A DNA stretch of 6,535 nucleotides from Gallionella sp. GTDB lineage: Bacteria; Pseudomonadota; Gammaproteobacteria; Burkholderiales; Gallionellaceae. Numbering within the stretch: position 1 is the stretch's first letter; every line of letters begins with the position of its first letter. Of this stretch, positions 1-6,067 are shown piece by piece. The stretch spans positions 1-6,535 of the forward strand of contig JANYHX010000312.1 of NCBI GenBank assembly GCA_025362155.1, written 5' to 3'. The position numbers were made by a program, and so were the translations under genes. The notes beneath the pieces were generated by a model, which made no database searches, was not told the DNA's origin, and worked only from the letters and a program-made list of their open reading frames with translations.

Positions 1-346
1 GATAATGGCGCCCATTAAGGACAGCTTTGGATTTAGGGAAGGTCAACCAGACCAGCGCATTGAACAAATCATGCCAATTGTTTGCGCGCATTTGCACCTC
101 GCCGCTGAGATAACAGCGCGGCTCGTATTGCGCTTCAAAGGAAAGTTTACCGGATGTCTGCGCCACGAAGTGCAACGGCCTTCCCCTCTGCACGGTAACG
201 GGTGATGGTCGCGCCGCCAGCAAAGTATTGCAATCGTGGATTGTGGGGAAATTTCCCGTTTCAAGCTTGGCAAGCATGGTACGCAACGGCGCGAACAGCG
301 GCGATTGCAGCAATGCTGCCCTGCTCCATTCGGGTGTTTGTTTCAT
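1..346 (-). CDS. DUF3025 family protein, N-terminal 115 residues (runs off window)
   Basis: The reading frame opens with ATG at 346 and stays open to the window edge, so only the first 115 codons are visible. The translation begins MKQTPEWSRAALL. At residues 90-101 it carries NWHDLFNALVWL, followed by a TFPKSKAVLNGRH stretch, which I recognise as the conserved core of the DUF3025 family, a proteobacterial family of unknown function. No signal peptide or membrane segment is visible. The start lies only 13 nt after the chrA stop codon and has no good Shine-Dalgarno sequence, so translation probably depends on coupling to chrA in a shared transcript. The function is unknown, and its placement after chrA may be incidental. 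The family call rests on recognising the conserved motif, not on a search. Confidence 0.8.
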   Translation of the reverse strand, partial: MKQTPEWSRAALLQSPLFAPLRTMLAKLETGNFPTIHDCNTLLAARPSPVTVQRGRPLHFVAQTSGKLSFEAQYEPRCYLSGEVQMRANNWHDLFNALVWLTFPKSKAVLNGRHY

Positions 347-359
347 CAGTGGATTATTT

Positions 360-1733
360 TTAGAGGATGATTTTCAGCGCAAGGCCAAGCACGGCGCAGA
401 CCGCGATCACCTCGATAACGGTGCGCTTGTAACGGAACAGCGCAATGGTCGCTGCCAGCGCGATCAATGCGGATACCCAGTCAAATACACCAGCAAAGCC
501 TTTCGGCCACAACACGTGATAGCCAAAAAACAAAGCCAGATTGAAAATCACCCCAACCACTGCCGCAGTGATGCCGGTGAGCGGGGCGGTAAATTTCAAA
601 TCGCCATGCGTGCTTTCCACCAATGGCCCGCCGAGAAAAATAAAGATGAACGACGGCAGGAAGGTGAAGAACGTTACCACTGCCGCAGCGCTCGCAGCAG
701 CAGTGAATAACGCCTCCGGGCCGAACAGCGCCCCGCTCCATCCGCCGACGAAACCGACAAATGCAACTACCATGATCAGCGGCCCCGGCGTGCTCTCGCC
801 TAACGCCAGCCCATCCATCATTTGCAATGTGGTAAGCCAGTGATAGTGTTCCACCGCCCCTTGATAGACATATGGCAGCACCGCGTACGCACCGCCGAAA
901 GTCAGCAACGCCGCCTTGGTGAAAAACCAGCCCATCTGCGTAAATGTACTCTGAGTCCCGAATTGCACGACCAGCAATAACATCGCCATGGTCCAGAGAG
1001 TGATACCCGCCAATGCCACGCGCAACAAGCGCGCCCAGCTGAAGCGCGCATGTTCGGGCGTTGGCGTATCGTCGTCTATCAATGCCGCGCCCGCACTTTT
1101 ACCCGCCTTGCCGTGTCCGCCGCCGGTGGCGAATTTTTGCGGCGCGACCTTGCCGCCCATATATCCGATCAATCCTGCTGCGAGCACAATCACGGGAAAC
1201 GGCACATTGAATGCAAAAATGGCAAGAAACGCCGCACCCGCTATCGCCCACAACACACCATGTTTCAACGCGCGTGAGCCAATGCGATAGGCGGCGAACA
1301 GCACGATGGCAGTGACCGCCGGTTTGATACCGTAAAGTATTCCGGCCACTGCCGGCACATTGCCGTAGGCGAGATAGACCCACGACAGGAATATCAAAAT
1401 GAACAGCGACGGCAGCACGAACAGCGTGCCCGCAATAATCCCGCCCCAGGTCTTGTGCATCATCCAGCCCAGGTAAACTGCCAGTTGCTGCGCTTCCGGG
1501 CCCGGCAGCACCATACAGTAATTGAGCGCATGCAAAAAACGGCGTTCCGAAATCCAGCGTTTTTTCTCGACCAGATCCTGGTGCATGATCGCGATCTGCC
1601 CCGCCGGGCCGCCGAAGCTGATGAAACCGAGTTTCAGCCAATACCAGAAAGCCTGGGACAGCGTGACCGGTTCAGGGGGCAGCATGTCGTCAACTTGGAC
1701 GTTATCGGAAATTTTCTGCTGTGATGTGCCCAT
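360..1733 (-). CDS. chrA: Chromate transporter ChrA (CHR family, two-domain)
   Basis: This 457-residue membrane protein has the two tandem homologous CHR domains of long-chain chromate transporters. The family is known to move chromate out of the cytoplasm across the inner membrane. Domain 1 spans roughly residues 24-195 and holds FGGPAGQ (40-46) and LPGPEAQQLAVYLGW (76-90). Domain 2 spans roughly 235-457 and holds TFGGAYAVLP (278-287) and ESTPGPL (313-319). A hydrophilic Gly/Lys/Asp-rich linker (about 195-232) joins them, and many hydrophobic helices fill both halves. The length is normal for the family. The ATG at 1733 is supported by a strong AAGGAGG at 1738-1744, 4 nt upstream. No chrB or other chr gene is visible. 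It lies downstream of cysB on the same strand, separated by a MITE-like element and several small palindromes, so it may have its own promoter. Some CHR proteins have been linked to sulfate rather than chromate, and transport direction cannot be read from sequence. Confidence 0.93.
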   Translation of the reverse strand: MGTSQQKISDNVQVDDMLPPEPVTLSQAFWYWLKLGFISFGGPAGQIAIMHQDLVEKKRWISERRFLHALNYCMVLPGPEAQQLAVYLGWMMHKTWGGIIAGTLFVLPSLFILIFLSWVYLAYGNVPAVAGILYGIKPAVTAIVLFAAYRIGSRALKHGVLWAIAGAAFLAIFAFNVPFPVIVLAAGLIGYMGGKVAPQKFATGGGHGKAGKSAGAALIDDDTPTPEHARFSWARLLRVALAGITLWTMAMLLLVVQFGTQSTFTQMGWFFTKAALLTFGGAYAVLPYVYQGAVEHYHWLTTLQMMDGLALGESTPGPLIMVVAFVGFVGGWSGALFGPEALFTAAASAAAVVTFFTFLPSFIFIFLGGPLVESTHGDLKFTAPLTGITAAVVGVIFNLALFFGYHVLWPKGFAGVFDWVSALIALAATIALFRYKRTVIEVIAVCAVLGLALKIIL

Positions 1734-1737
1734 GACT

Positions 1738-1744
1738 CCTCCTT
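1738..1744 (-). promoter_or_regulatory. Strong Shine-Dalgarno of chrA
   Basis: Read on the minus strand this is AAGGAGG followed by AGTC and the ATG at 1733. It is a near-perfect anti-16S match and fixes the chrA start. It is the strongest ribosome binding site in the window. Confidence 0.8.
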
Positions 1745-1788
1745 GGAAAAATTTCCATTAAGAGCAGGCTCTTGGACGGAGTATCGTC
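1745..1788. promoter_or_regulatory. Cluster of three short inverted repeats upstream of chrA
   Basis: Three small perfect inverted repeats sit side by side between the chrA ribosome binding site and the MITE-like element: GGAAA-AA-TTTCC (1745-1756), AAGAGC-AG-GCTCTT (1760-1773) and GACG-N6-CGTC (1775-1788). This is the expected place for a chrA operator or leader structure. The arms are short (5, 6 and 4 bp), so chance is possible for the weakest. On the minus strand GATACT (plus positions 1779-1784) could be a -10 box, but I see no convincing -35 at the right distance. Confidence 0.4.
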
Positions 1789-1792
1789 TTAA

Positions 1793-1934
1793 GGGTGCCT
1801 CTAAAAATTCAGAGTTCGCCCAAATGCAAGGCGCGGAAAAAATTTTCGCAGCGCCGCATATATTTAATCTGTCAGCAAGAAATTTTTTTCGCAACGCAGC
1901 ATTTGGGATGAAATGTGGATTTTTAGAGGTGCCC
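1793..1934. mobile_element. MITE-like palindromic element (142 bp) with a TAA flank on both sides
   Basis: The left end reads GGGTGCCTCTAAAAAT. The reverse complement of the right end reads GGGCACCTCTAAAAAT, so the terminal inverted repeats match at all but two of the first 16 positions. Further in, both arms carry CCCAAATGC and then a GAAAAAATTT-type stretch, making the element an imperfect palindrome over most of its length. It encodes no protein. A TAA triplet borders both ends (1790-1792 and 1935-1937), as expected for a target-site duplication. Short TA-centred duplications and GGG-starting ends are known for IS5-family elements, so a non-autonomous IS5-type derivative is my best inference. 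The parent element is not in the window. The element lies between cysB and chrA, where it could affect chrA expression. Confidence 0.68.
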
Positions 1935-1948
1935 TAAAGCGGGGAGGC

Positions 1949-1967
1949 CGCTTATCCCCGATAAGCG
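1949..1967. promoter_or_regulatory. Perfect 8-bp stem hairpin downstream of cysB
   Basis: CGCTTATC and GATAAGCG form a perfect 8-bp inverted repeat around a CCC spacer. An overlapping alternative stem, CGGGGA (1940-1945) with TCCCCG (1955-1960), cannot form at the same time. On the minus strand, the direction of cysB transcription, no T-run follows, so this is not a classical intrinsic terminator for cysB. On the plus strand a T-run appears about 10 nt after the stem, which is too far for a standard terminator. It may be an operator, or an RNA structure that stabilises the cysB 3' end. The same half-sites recur upstream of cysT at 5856-5881. Confidence 0.45.
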
Positions 1968-2015
1968 ACATTATCTATTTTTCGATGCTCACATTCAACA
2001 CGACCCCGCCTAATT

Positions 2016-2966
2016 TTACTGCCCGTTCACGATGCCCGTTACTTGCAGCGGCGCCAGCCGTGCGCGTATCGTCGCCTCATCCAGCTTCGGCGAACACAAT
2101 TCGATGAAACGGTAAGCAAAGCTGCGCAGATAATGGCCGCGCCGCAACGCAATGTAAGTGGTATTCGCGCCGAACAGTTGCTCGCATTTCACCAGGCGCA
2201 AATCGGTATCCTTGGCCGGGTTGAACGCCATCGAAGCAATAATGCCTATGCCCATGCCCAGCTCCACATAGGTCTTTATTACATCCGCATCCAGCGCTGA
2301 CATCACAATGTCGGGTGAGATACCGGCTTTTGAGAACGACTCGTCGATCCTGGCGCGCCCCGTCAGTCCTTCGTGATAAGTGACAATGGGATATTGGGCT
2401 ATCGCCTGCAAGGTCAGCGGTTTAACCTTTTCCAGCGGATGCCCGACAGGCACGATCACCTCGTGATACCAGGAGTAATAGGGAAACGTATCCAGTTTGG
2501 TGACATCGTGCAATGCTTCGGTGGCCACGCCGATGTCCGCCTCACCGCTCAGCAGCATGGACACAATCTCATTCGGGCCGGCCTGATGCAGCTTGAGATG
2601 CACCTTGGGAAATGATTTCTTGAACTCGTTGATAACCTGCGGCAGCGCATAGCGCGCCTGGGTGTGCGTGGCAATCACCGTGAGCTGGCCTTCGTCGCGC
2701 TTGCTGTATTGCTCGACCAGATTCTTGATATTGTTCGCATCGAGCAGGATGCGCTCGACGATTTCCAGCAATTCGCGCCCCGGATCAGTCAGGCCGAGCA
2801 ACCGCTTGCCTTTGCGCATGAACAGCTCCACGCCCAATTCGTCTTCGAGATCCTTGATGTGTTTGGACACGCCGGACTGCGAAGTGAACAGCGCATTGCC
2901 GACCTCGGTGAGATTGAAGTTGCAGCGCGCTGCCTCGCGGATAATGCGTAATTGCTGGAAATTCAT
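2016..2966 (-). CDS. cysB: CysB-type LysR transcriptional regulator of sulfur assimilation
   Basis: This is a 316-residue LysR-family regulator. The N-terminal winged helix-turn-helix is at about residues 3-60, with recognition-helix region TSQSGVSKHIKDLEDELG at 28-45. The effector-binding domain is at about 93-300. The protein matches CysB closely. The THTQARYALP block is present, and the residues known to contact the sulfate-type ligand in enterobacterial CysB fall at the same numbers: T100, T102, Q103, T149, W166 and T202. The signature SALDADVIKTYVELGMGIGIIASMA is also present. CysB activates sulfate uptake and reduction genes under sulfur limitation, with N-acetylserine or O-acetylserine as inducer. 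The gene follows cysTWA on the same strand, the usual betaproteobacterial arrangement, but 166 bp and a palindromic repeat separate it from cysA. The start at 2966 has only a weak AAAGG about 10 nt upstream. A paralogous Cbl-like role is less likely because of the operon context. Confidence 0.95.
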   Translation of the reverse strand: MNFQQLRIIREAARCNFNLTEVGNALFTSQSGVSKHIKDLEDELGVELFMRKGKRLLGLTDPGRELLEIVERILLDANNIKNLVEQYSKRDEGQLTVIATHTQARYALPQVINEFKKSFPKVHLKLHQAGPNEIVSMLLSGEADIGVATEALHDVTKLDTFPYYSWYHEVIVPVGHPLEKVKPLTLQAIAQYPIVTYHEGLTGRARIDESFSKAGISPDIVMSALDADVIKTYVELGMGIGIIASMAFNPAKDTDLRLVKCEQLFGANTTYIALRRGHYLRSFAYRFIELCSPKLDEATIRARLAPLQVTGIVNGQ

Positions 2967-3010
2967 CTAGCGTGCCTTTCTGAAAAAATCGGACTATCTG
3001 TTATCGCCCG

Positions 3011-3118
3011 TTCGTGCTGAGTACCTTGCGAAGCAAGGTGTATCGAAGCATGAAGCTCCTTCTGCCGAATATTCGCACCCCTTCGATACGCGCAAACAAA
3101 CGCGCTACTCAGGGCGAA
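3011..3118. repeat. Nested palindromic intergenic repeat between cysA and cysB
   Basis: Two inverted arms face each other across about 32 nt. GTATCGAAG (3040-3048) pairs perfectly with CTTCGATAC (3081-3089), CTGAGTA (3017-3023) with TACTCAG (3106-3112), and TTCG (3011-3014) with CGAA (3115-3118). Inside each arm sits a different local hairpin: ACCTTGC-GAA-GCAAGGT in the left arm (3023-3039) and a GCGC-N8-GCGC type in the right arm (about 3090-3105). The centre holds the palindrome CGAATATTCG (3066-3075). The outer sequence resembles the widespread proteobacterial extragenic repeat built around TTCGACA and CTGAGCTTGTCGAA units. Lying just after the cysA stop, it may end or attenuate the cysTWA transcript before cysB, or protect its 3' end. 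It is not itself a gene. Confidence 0.72.
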
Positions 3119-3132
3119 TGGATATTCTTTCG

Positions 3133-4159
3133 TCACTGTAATTTCACTGTCTCAAATACGCGGCACTGGCGCGGACGGATGAACACCTTGTCGCCATTTG
3201 CCAATGGTGCAGCATCGAAACGCTCGCGGCTCAGTTCGATCTCGATGACTTCGCTGCTGCTGTCTGCCACCACCTCTACTCTTACCACCGATCCGATTGC
3301 ACGCACCAGTTTAACCTCAACCGGCAGGGCAGTATCGTCTTGCGCTGTGGTGCTGATGTCAATGTCATGCGGACGCACGTAGGCTACCGCATCGCCGTGC
3401 TGCTGTGTCCACGGCGCGTGATCGCGGCTGTGGAACAGGTTCACATTGCCGATAAACTGATATACAAATGGCGTGGCCGGTGCAGCATACACCTCATCCG
3501 GCGTGCCGATCTGCTCTATCCTGCCCTTGTTCATCACCACTACACGGTCGGCTACCTCAAGAGCCTCTTCCTGATCGTGCGTGACGAAGATGCTGGTGAT
3601 GTGCAGTTCGTCATGCAATCGGCGCAGCCAGCGGCGCAGCTCCTTGCGCACCTGCGCATCGAGCGCGCCGAACGGTTCGTCCAGCAATAATATCTGCGGC
3701 TCGACCGCCAGCGCGCGCCAGTGCAATGCGCTGCCGCTGCCCGCCGGAAAGCTGCGCGGGATAACGGTCAGCGAGAAAATCGAGTTGCACCAGATTAAGC
3801 AAATCATGCACACGGCGCTTGATCTCTGCCTCGTGCGGACGCTGCTTTTTCGGTTTTACGCGCAGGCCGAACGCGACATTCTCGAACACCTTCATGTGGC
3901 GGAACAGCGCGTAATGCTGGAACACGAAACCGACATTACGCTCGCGCGCATCGCGCTGCTCGACATCCTTGCCATGGAACAGCAGCTTGCCGTAATCCGC
4001 CACGTCCAGTCCGCCGATGATGCGCAGCAACGAAGTCTTGCCGCAGCCGGACGGACCGAGCAGCGCCAGTAACTCGCCGCTGTTCACTTCCAGGTTGATG
4101 TTATCCAGTGCTTTATATGTGCCGAAATACTTGTTCAGGTTTTCTATCGTGATACTCAT
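3133..4159 (-). pseudogene. cysA: Sulfate/thiosulfate import ATP-binding protein CysA, frameshifted
   Basis: CysA is the cytoplasmic ATPase that powers sulfate/thiosulfate import through CysT-CysW. The first frame (ATG at 4159) has Walker A GPSGCGKT (35-42), Q-loop Q81, and the signature LSGGQRQR (137-144), then goes out of frame after A150 and stops at 3611-3613, giving 182 residues. The correct continuation is in another frame: [19 protein letters not shown] (Walker B and D-loop), the H-loop VTHDQEEA, then a C-terminal TOBE-like region ending at 3133. Adding one GC unit to the (GC)4 run at 3711-3718 restores a single 342-residue protein of normal CysA length. The truncated product lacks Walker B, so it could not hydrolyse ATP normally. 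The start is 2 nt past the cysW stop, with its GGAG (plus 4168-4171 region) inside the last cysW codons, implying translational coupling. Whether this is a real mutation or a sequence error cannot be decided here. Confidence 0.9.
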
Positions 4160-4161
4160 TT

Positions 4162-5025
4162 TTAAGCTCCATGATGCAAAGGTTCGCCGCTGCGTTTTGC
4201 CTGCCATTCCACCAGCGATTTCACCAGCAATGTAACCAGCGCCAGCAAAGCCAGCAGTGAAGCCACTGCGAAGGCGGCGACAAAGTTATATTCGTTGTAA
4301 AGTATCTCGACATGTAGCGGCATGGTGTTGGTCATGCCGCGGATATGGCCGGACACCACGGATACCGCGCCGAACTCGCCCATTGCGCGCGCGTTACACA
4401 GGATCACCCCATACAGCAGCCCCCACTTGATGTTGGGCAAGGTCACACGCCGGAAAGTCTGCCAGCCGGATGCGCCAAGTGAGACAGCAGCTTCTTCCTC
4501 TTCCTTGCCCTGTGCCTGCATCAGCGGGATCAATTCGCGCGCAATAAATGGAAAGGTAACGAAGACCGTCGCCAGAACTATGCCCGGCACCGCGAAAATC
4601 AGCTTGATGTCGTGCGCCTGCAACCACGGGCCGAACCAGCCCTGCGCGCCGAACAGCAGCACATAGATCAAACCAGCCACCACCGGGCTGACTGCGAACG
4701 GCAAATCAATCAGGGTAATGAGCAGGCTTTTTCCTTTGAATTCGAACTTGGCGATGGCCCATGCCGCCGCGACGCCGAATACCAGATTGGCAGGCACGGC
4801 AATGGCAGCCGTGAGCAGAGTCAGCTTGATCGCCGACCACGCGTCCGGTTCTTTCAACGCCGACAGGTATAAGCCCCAGCCCTTGCTCAACGCTTCAACA
4901 AACACCGCAACGAGCGGGAGGCCAAGAAACAGCACGAGGTAGACCAACGCTACGAAGATCAGCAGCAGCGTCACGCCGATAGATTCATGGGTGGAGATTC
5001 TTCTTGGTATTGTTTGCGTGGTCAT
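4162..5025 (-). CDS. cysW: Sulfate/thiosulfate ABC transporter permease CysW
   Basis: This is an inner-membrane permease, 287 residues from the chosen start, with about six hydrophobic helices. The cytoplasmic EAA loop [23 protein letters not shown] (about 175-197) is where the CysA ATPase docks. The stretch [34 protein letters not shown] is characteristic of CysW, and the length is normal. I chose ATG 5025 because it overlaps the cysT stop as ATGA (5022-5025), the usual coupling arrangement, with AGAGG upstream inside cysT. A longer reading from ATG 5055 would add [10 protein letters not shown] but has no Shine-Dalgarno and overlaps cysT by 34 bp. It pairs with CysT to form the heterodimeric channel. 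The gene appears intact although the following cysA is frameshifted. Confidence 0.95.
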   Translation of the reverse strand: MTTQTIPRRISTHESIGVTLLLIFVALVYLVLFLGLPLVAVFVEALSKGWGLYLSALKEPDAWSAIKLTLLTAAIAVPANLVFGVAAAWAIAKFEFKGKSLLITLIDLPFAVSPVVAGLIYVLLFGAQGWFGPWLQAHDIKLIFAVPGIVLATVFVTFPFIARELIPLMQAQGKEEEEAAVSLGASGWQTFRRVTLPNIKWGLLYGVILCNARAMGEFGAVSVVSGHIRGMTNTMPLHVEILYNEYNFVAAFAVASLLALLALVTLLVKSLVEWQAKRSGEPLHHGA

Positions 5026-5855
5026 TCGCGAGCGCCTCTTCTCGAACTCCACCATTGCAGCACATTAATGGTGAGTAGCAATACGAACGATATCAGCAAC
5101 ATCGCCACCGCGATTGTTGTCGCGCCCGCATAGTCGTATTGCTCCAGCTTGGCGACGATGAGCAGCGGCGCGATCTCGGAAATGAACGGCATGTTGCCCG
5201 CAATGAAAATCACCGAGCCGTATTCGCCGATGGCGCGCGCAAAGGCCAGCGCAAAGCCTGTCAGCAGTGCGGGATAAATGGCGGGGAAAATCACGCGGTG
5301 GAACACATTCCAGCGCCCCGCACCCAAACTGGCGGCGGCTTCTTCCACTTCGGCTTCAATATCAGCCAGCACAGGTTGCACCGTGCGCACCACAAAGGGC
5401 AGGCCGATGAAGGTGAGCGCAACCACGATGCCCAGCGGCGTATAAGCTACCTTGATGCCATATGCGGCGAAATACTGGCCGAGCCAGCCGTTCGGCGCAT
5501 ACAGCGTGGCCAGTATGATGCCCGCGACCGCGGTCGGCAGCGCAAAGGGCAGATCGACCAACGCATCCACAATGCGCTTGCCCGGAAAACTGTAACGCAC
5601 CAGTACCCAAGCGACGACCAGGCCGAAAAAGGTGTTGATGAGCGCGGCGGCGAAGGAAGTCAGAAAGGTCACGCGCAACGAAGCCAGCACACGGTCACCC
5701 GTGACGACATGCCAGAAGCCATCCCAGCCCAATGCTGCCGATTTAACGAACAGCGCGGACAGGGGGATCAGCACGATCAACGAGAGATAGAACAGTGTAA
5801 AACCCAGCGCCAGATTGAAGCCGGGCAGCACACTGTGTGCCTTAAATTGCGACAT
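5022..5855 (-). CDS. cysT: Sulfate/thiosulfate ABC transporter permease CysT (CysU)
   Basis: This 277-residue inner-membrane permease has about six hydrophobic helices. Its EAA loop [23 protein letters not shown] lies at about 171-193, and the family-typical segments [13 protein letters not shown] (101-113) and [20 protein letters not shown] (205-224) are present. It forms the transmembrane channel of the sulfate/thiosulfate importer with CysW. ATG 5855 is preceded by AGGA (plus 5863-5866) at 7 nt, a good ribosome binding site. That site lies in the loop of a potential hairpin (5856-5881). It is the first gene of the visible operon. No sulfate-binding protein gene (sbp or cysP) precedes it; the neighbouring locus is a divergent toxin-antitoxin pair. 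Confidence 0.95.
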   Translation of the reverse strand: MSQFKAHSVLPGFNLALGFTLFYLSLIVLIPLSALFVKSAALGWDGFWHVVTGDRVLASLRVTFLTSFAAALINTFFGLVVAWVLVRYSFPGKRIVDALVDLPFALPTAVAGIILATLYAPNGWLGQYFAAYGIKVAYTPLGIVVALTFIGLPFVVRTVQPVLADIEAEVEEAAASLGAGRWNVFHRVIFPAIYPALLTGFALAFARAIGEYGSVIFIAGNMPFISEIAPLLIVAKLEQYDYAGATTIAVAMLLISFVLLLTINVLQWWSSRRGARE

Positions 5856-5881
5856 CGCTTATTCCTGTTATTGGATAAGCG
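5856..5881 (-). promoter_or_regulatory. Hairpin enclosing the cysT ribosome binding site
   Basis: CGCTTAT (5856-5862) and ATAAGCG (5875-5881) are perfect 7-bp inverted repeats separated by 12 nt. In the cysT mRNA this stem directly abuts the start codon, and the Shine-Dalgarno AGGA lies at the loop-stem junction. It could modulate cysT translation, or be a DNA operator such as a LysR-type site (TTAT-N12-ATAA). Neither is shown, and only the inverted repeat itself is observed. The half-sites match those of the hairpin downstream of cysB. Confidence 0.45.
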
Positions 5882-6003
5882 TGCAGTCTATCGATGCGTT
5901 ACCGTATAAGAAAATAATAAATCCTGCATTGATTAGCAGTTTTTGGAATAAGGGTCAGCCAAGACAATTCCGAATATCGCTTAATGAAGCCTGCATTCAG
6001 AGG
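5882..6003. other. Divergent intergenic region between cysT and the toxin-antitoxin locus
   Basis: This AT-rich spacer is expected to hold the cysT promoter. On the minus strand TTATAC (plus about 5903-5909) is a possible -10, with no recognisable -35, which would suit an activator-dependent (CysB-type) promoter. A weak stem CTGC/GCAG (5924-5939) is followed by TTTTT on the plus strand, but four base pairs are too few to call a terminator. I see no coding sequence here and no recognisable remnant of a sulfate-binding protein gene. Confidence 0.35.
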
Positions 6004-6023
6004 TTGATAAACAGCACTATCAA
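6004..6023. promoter_or_regulatory. Putative autoregulatory operator of the toxin-antitoxin operon
   Basis: TTGATA-N8-TATCAA is a perfect 6-bp inverted repeat, and its left arm is the -35 box itself. Phd/YefM-type antitoxins commonly repress their own operon by binding palindromes over the promoter, so this is the natural candidate operator. A second, weaker repeat, TTGGG (6033-6037) with CCCAA (6051-6055), spans the expected transcription start. Confidence 0.55.
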
Positions 6024-6032
6024 GAGTATTAT
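6004..6032 (+). promoter_or_regulatory. Sigma-70 promoter of the toxin-antitoxin operon
   Basis: TTGATA (6004-6009, five of six matches to the -35 consensus) and TATTAT (6027-6032, five of six to the -10) are exactly 17 nt apart. Transcription would start near 6039-6040, leaving a leader of about 28 nt before the antitoxin ATG at 6068. This is the best promoter in the window. Confidence 0.75.
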
Positions 6033-6067
6033 TTGGGACACTTTAAATAACCCAATAAGGAAGCACC

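Noticed and set aside
43..273. Short 76-codon minus-strand frame in the first 300 bases
   Set aside because: It lies in a different frame from the DUF3025 coding sequence, which carries the recognisable NWHDLFNALVWL motif.
1099..1641. Minus-strand open frame of 180 codons inside chrA
   Set aside because: It is an alternative frame fully inside chrA, Arg/Gly/His-rich, with no family resemblance and no ribosome binding site.
1949..1967. Intrinsic terminator for cysB
   Set aside because: In the cysB transcript the stem is followed by GC-rich sequence without a U-run, so it fails the standard terminator pattern.
3709..3720. Programmed ribosomal frameshift in cysA
   Set aside because: The GC run is not a known slippery heptamer, and CysA family members are normally made from one frame. 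A 2-nt deletion or sequence error is simpler.
3133..3813. A separate 226-codon gene starting at 3813
   Set aside because: The first 33 residues are out-of-frame CysA sequence. From residue 34 it is the C-terminal part of CysA, so it is the downstream half of a frameshifted gene and not an independent gene.
3581..4072. Plus-strand open frame of 163 codons opposite cysA
   Set aside because: It is antisense to the two halves of cysA, which carry all ABC ATPase motifs. The opposite frame shows no motif.
5022..5055. Longer cysW starting at 5055
   Set aside because: No Shine-Dalgarno precedes that ATG, while ATG 5025 forms the ATGA overlap with the cysT stop.
5139..5909. Plus-strand open frame of 256 codons opposite cysT
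   Set aside because: It lies antisense to a clearly real permease gene. Its translation is rich in Arg, Gln, His and Gly with no recognisable domain, so it is a codon-bias shadow.
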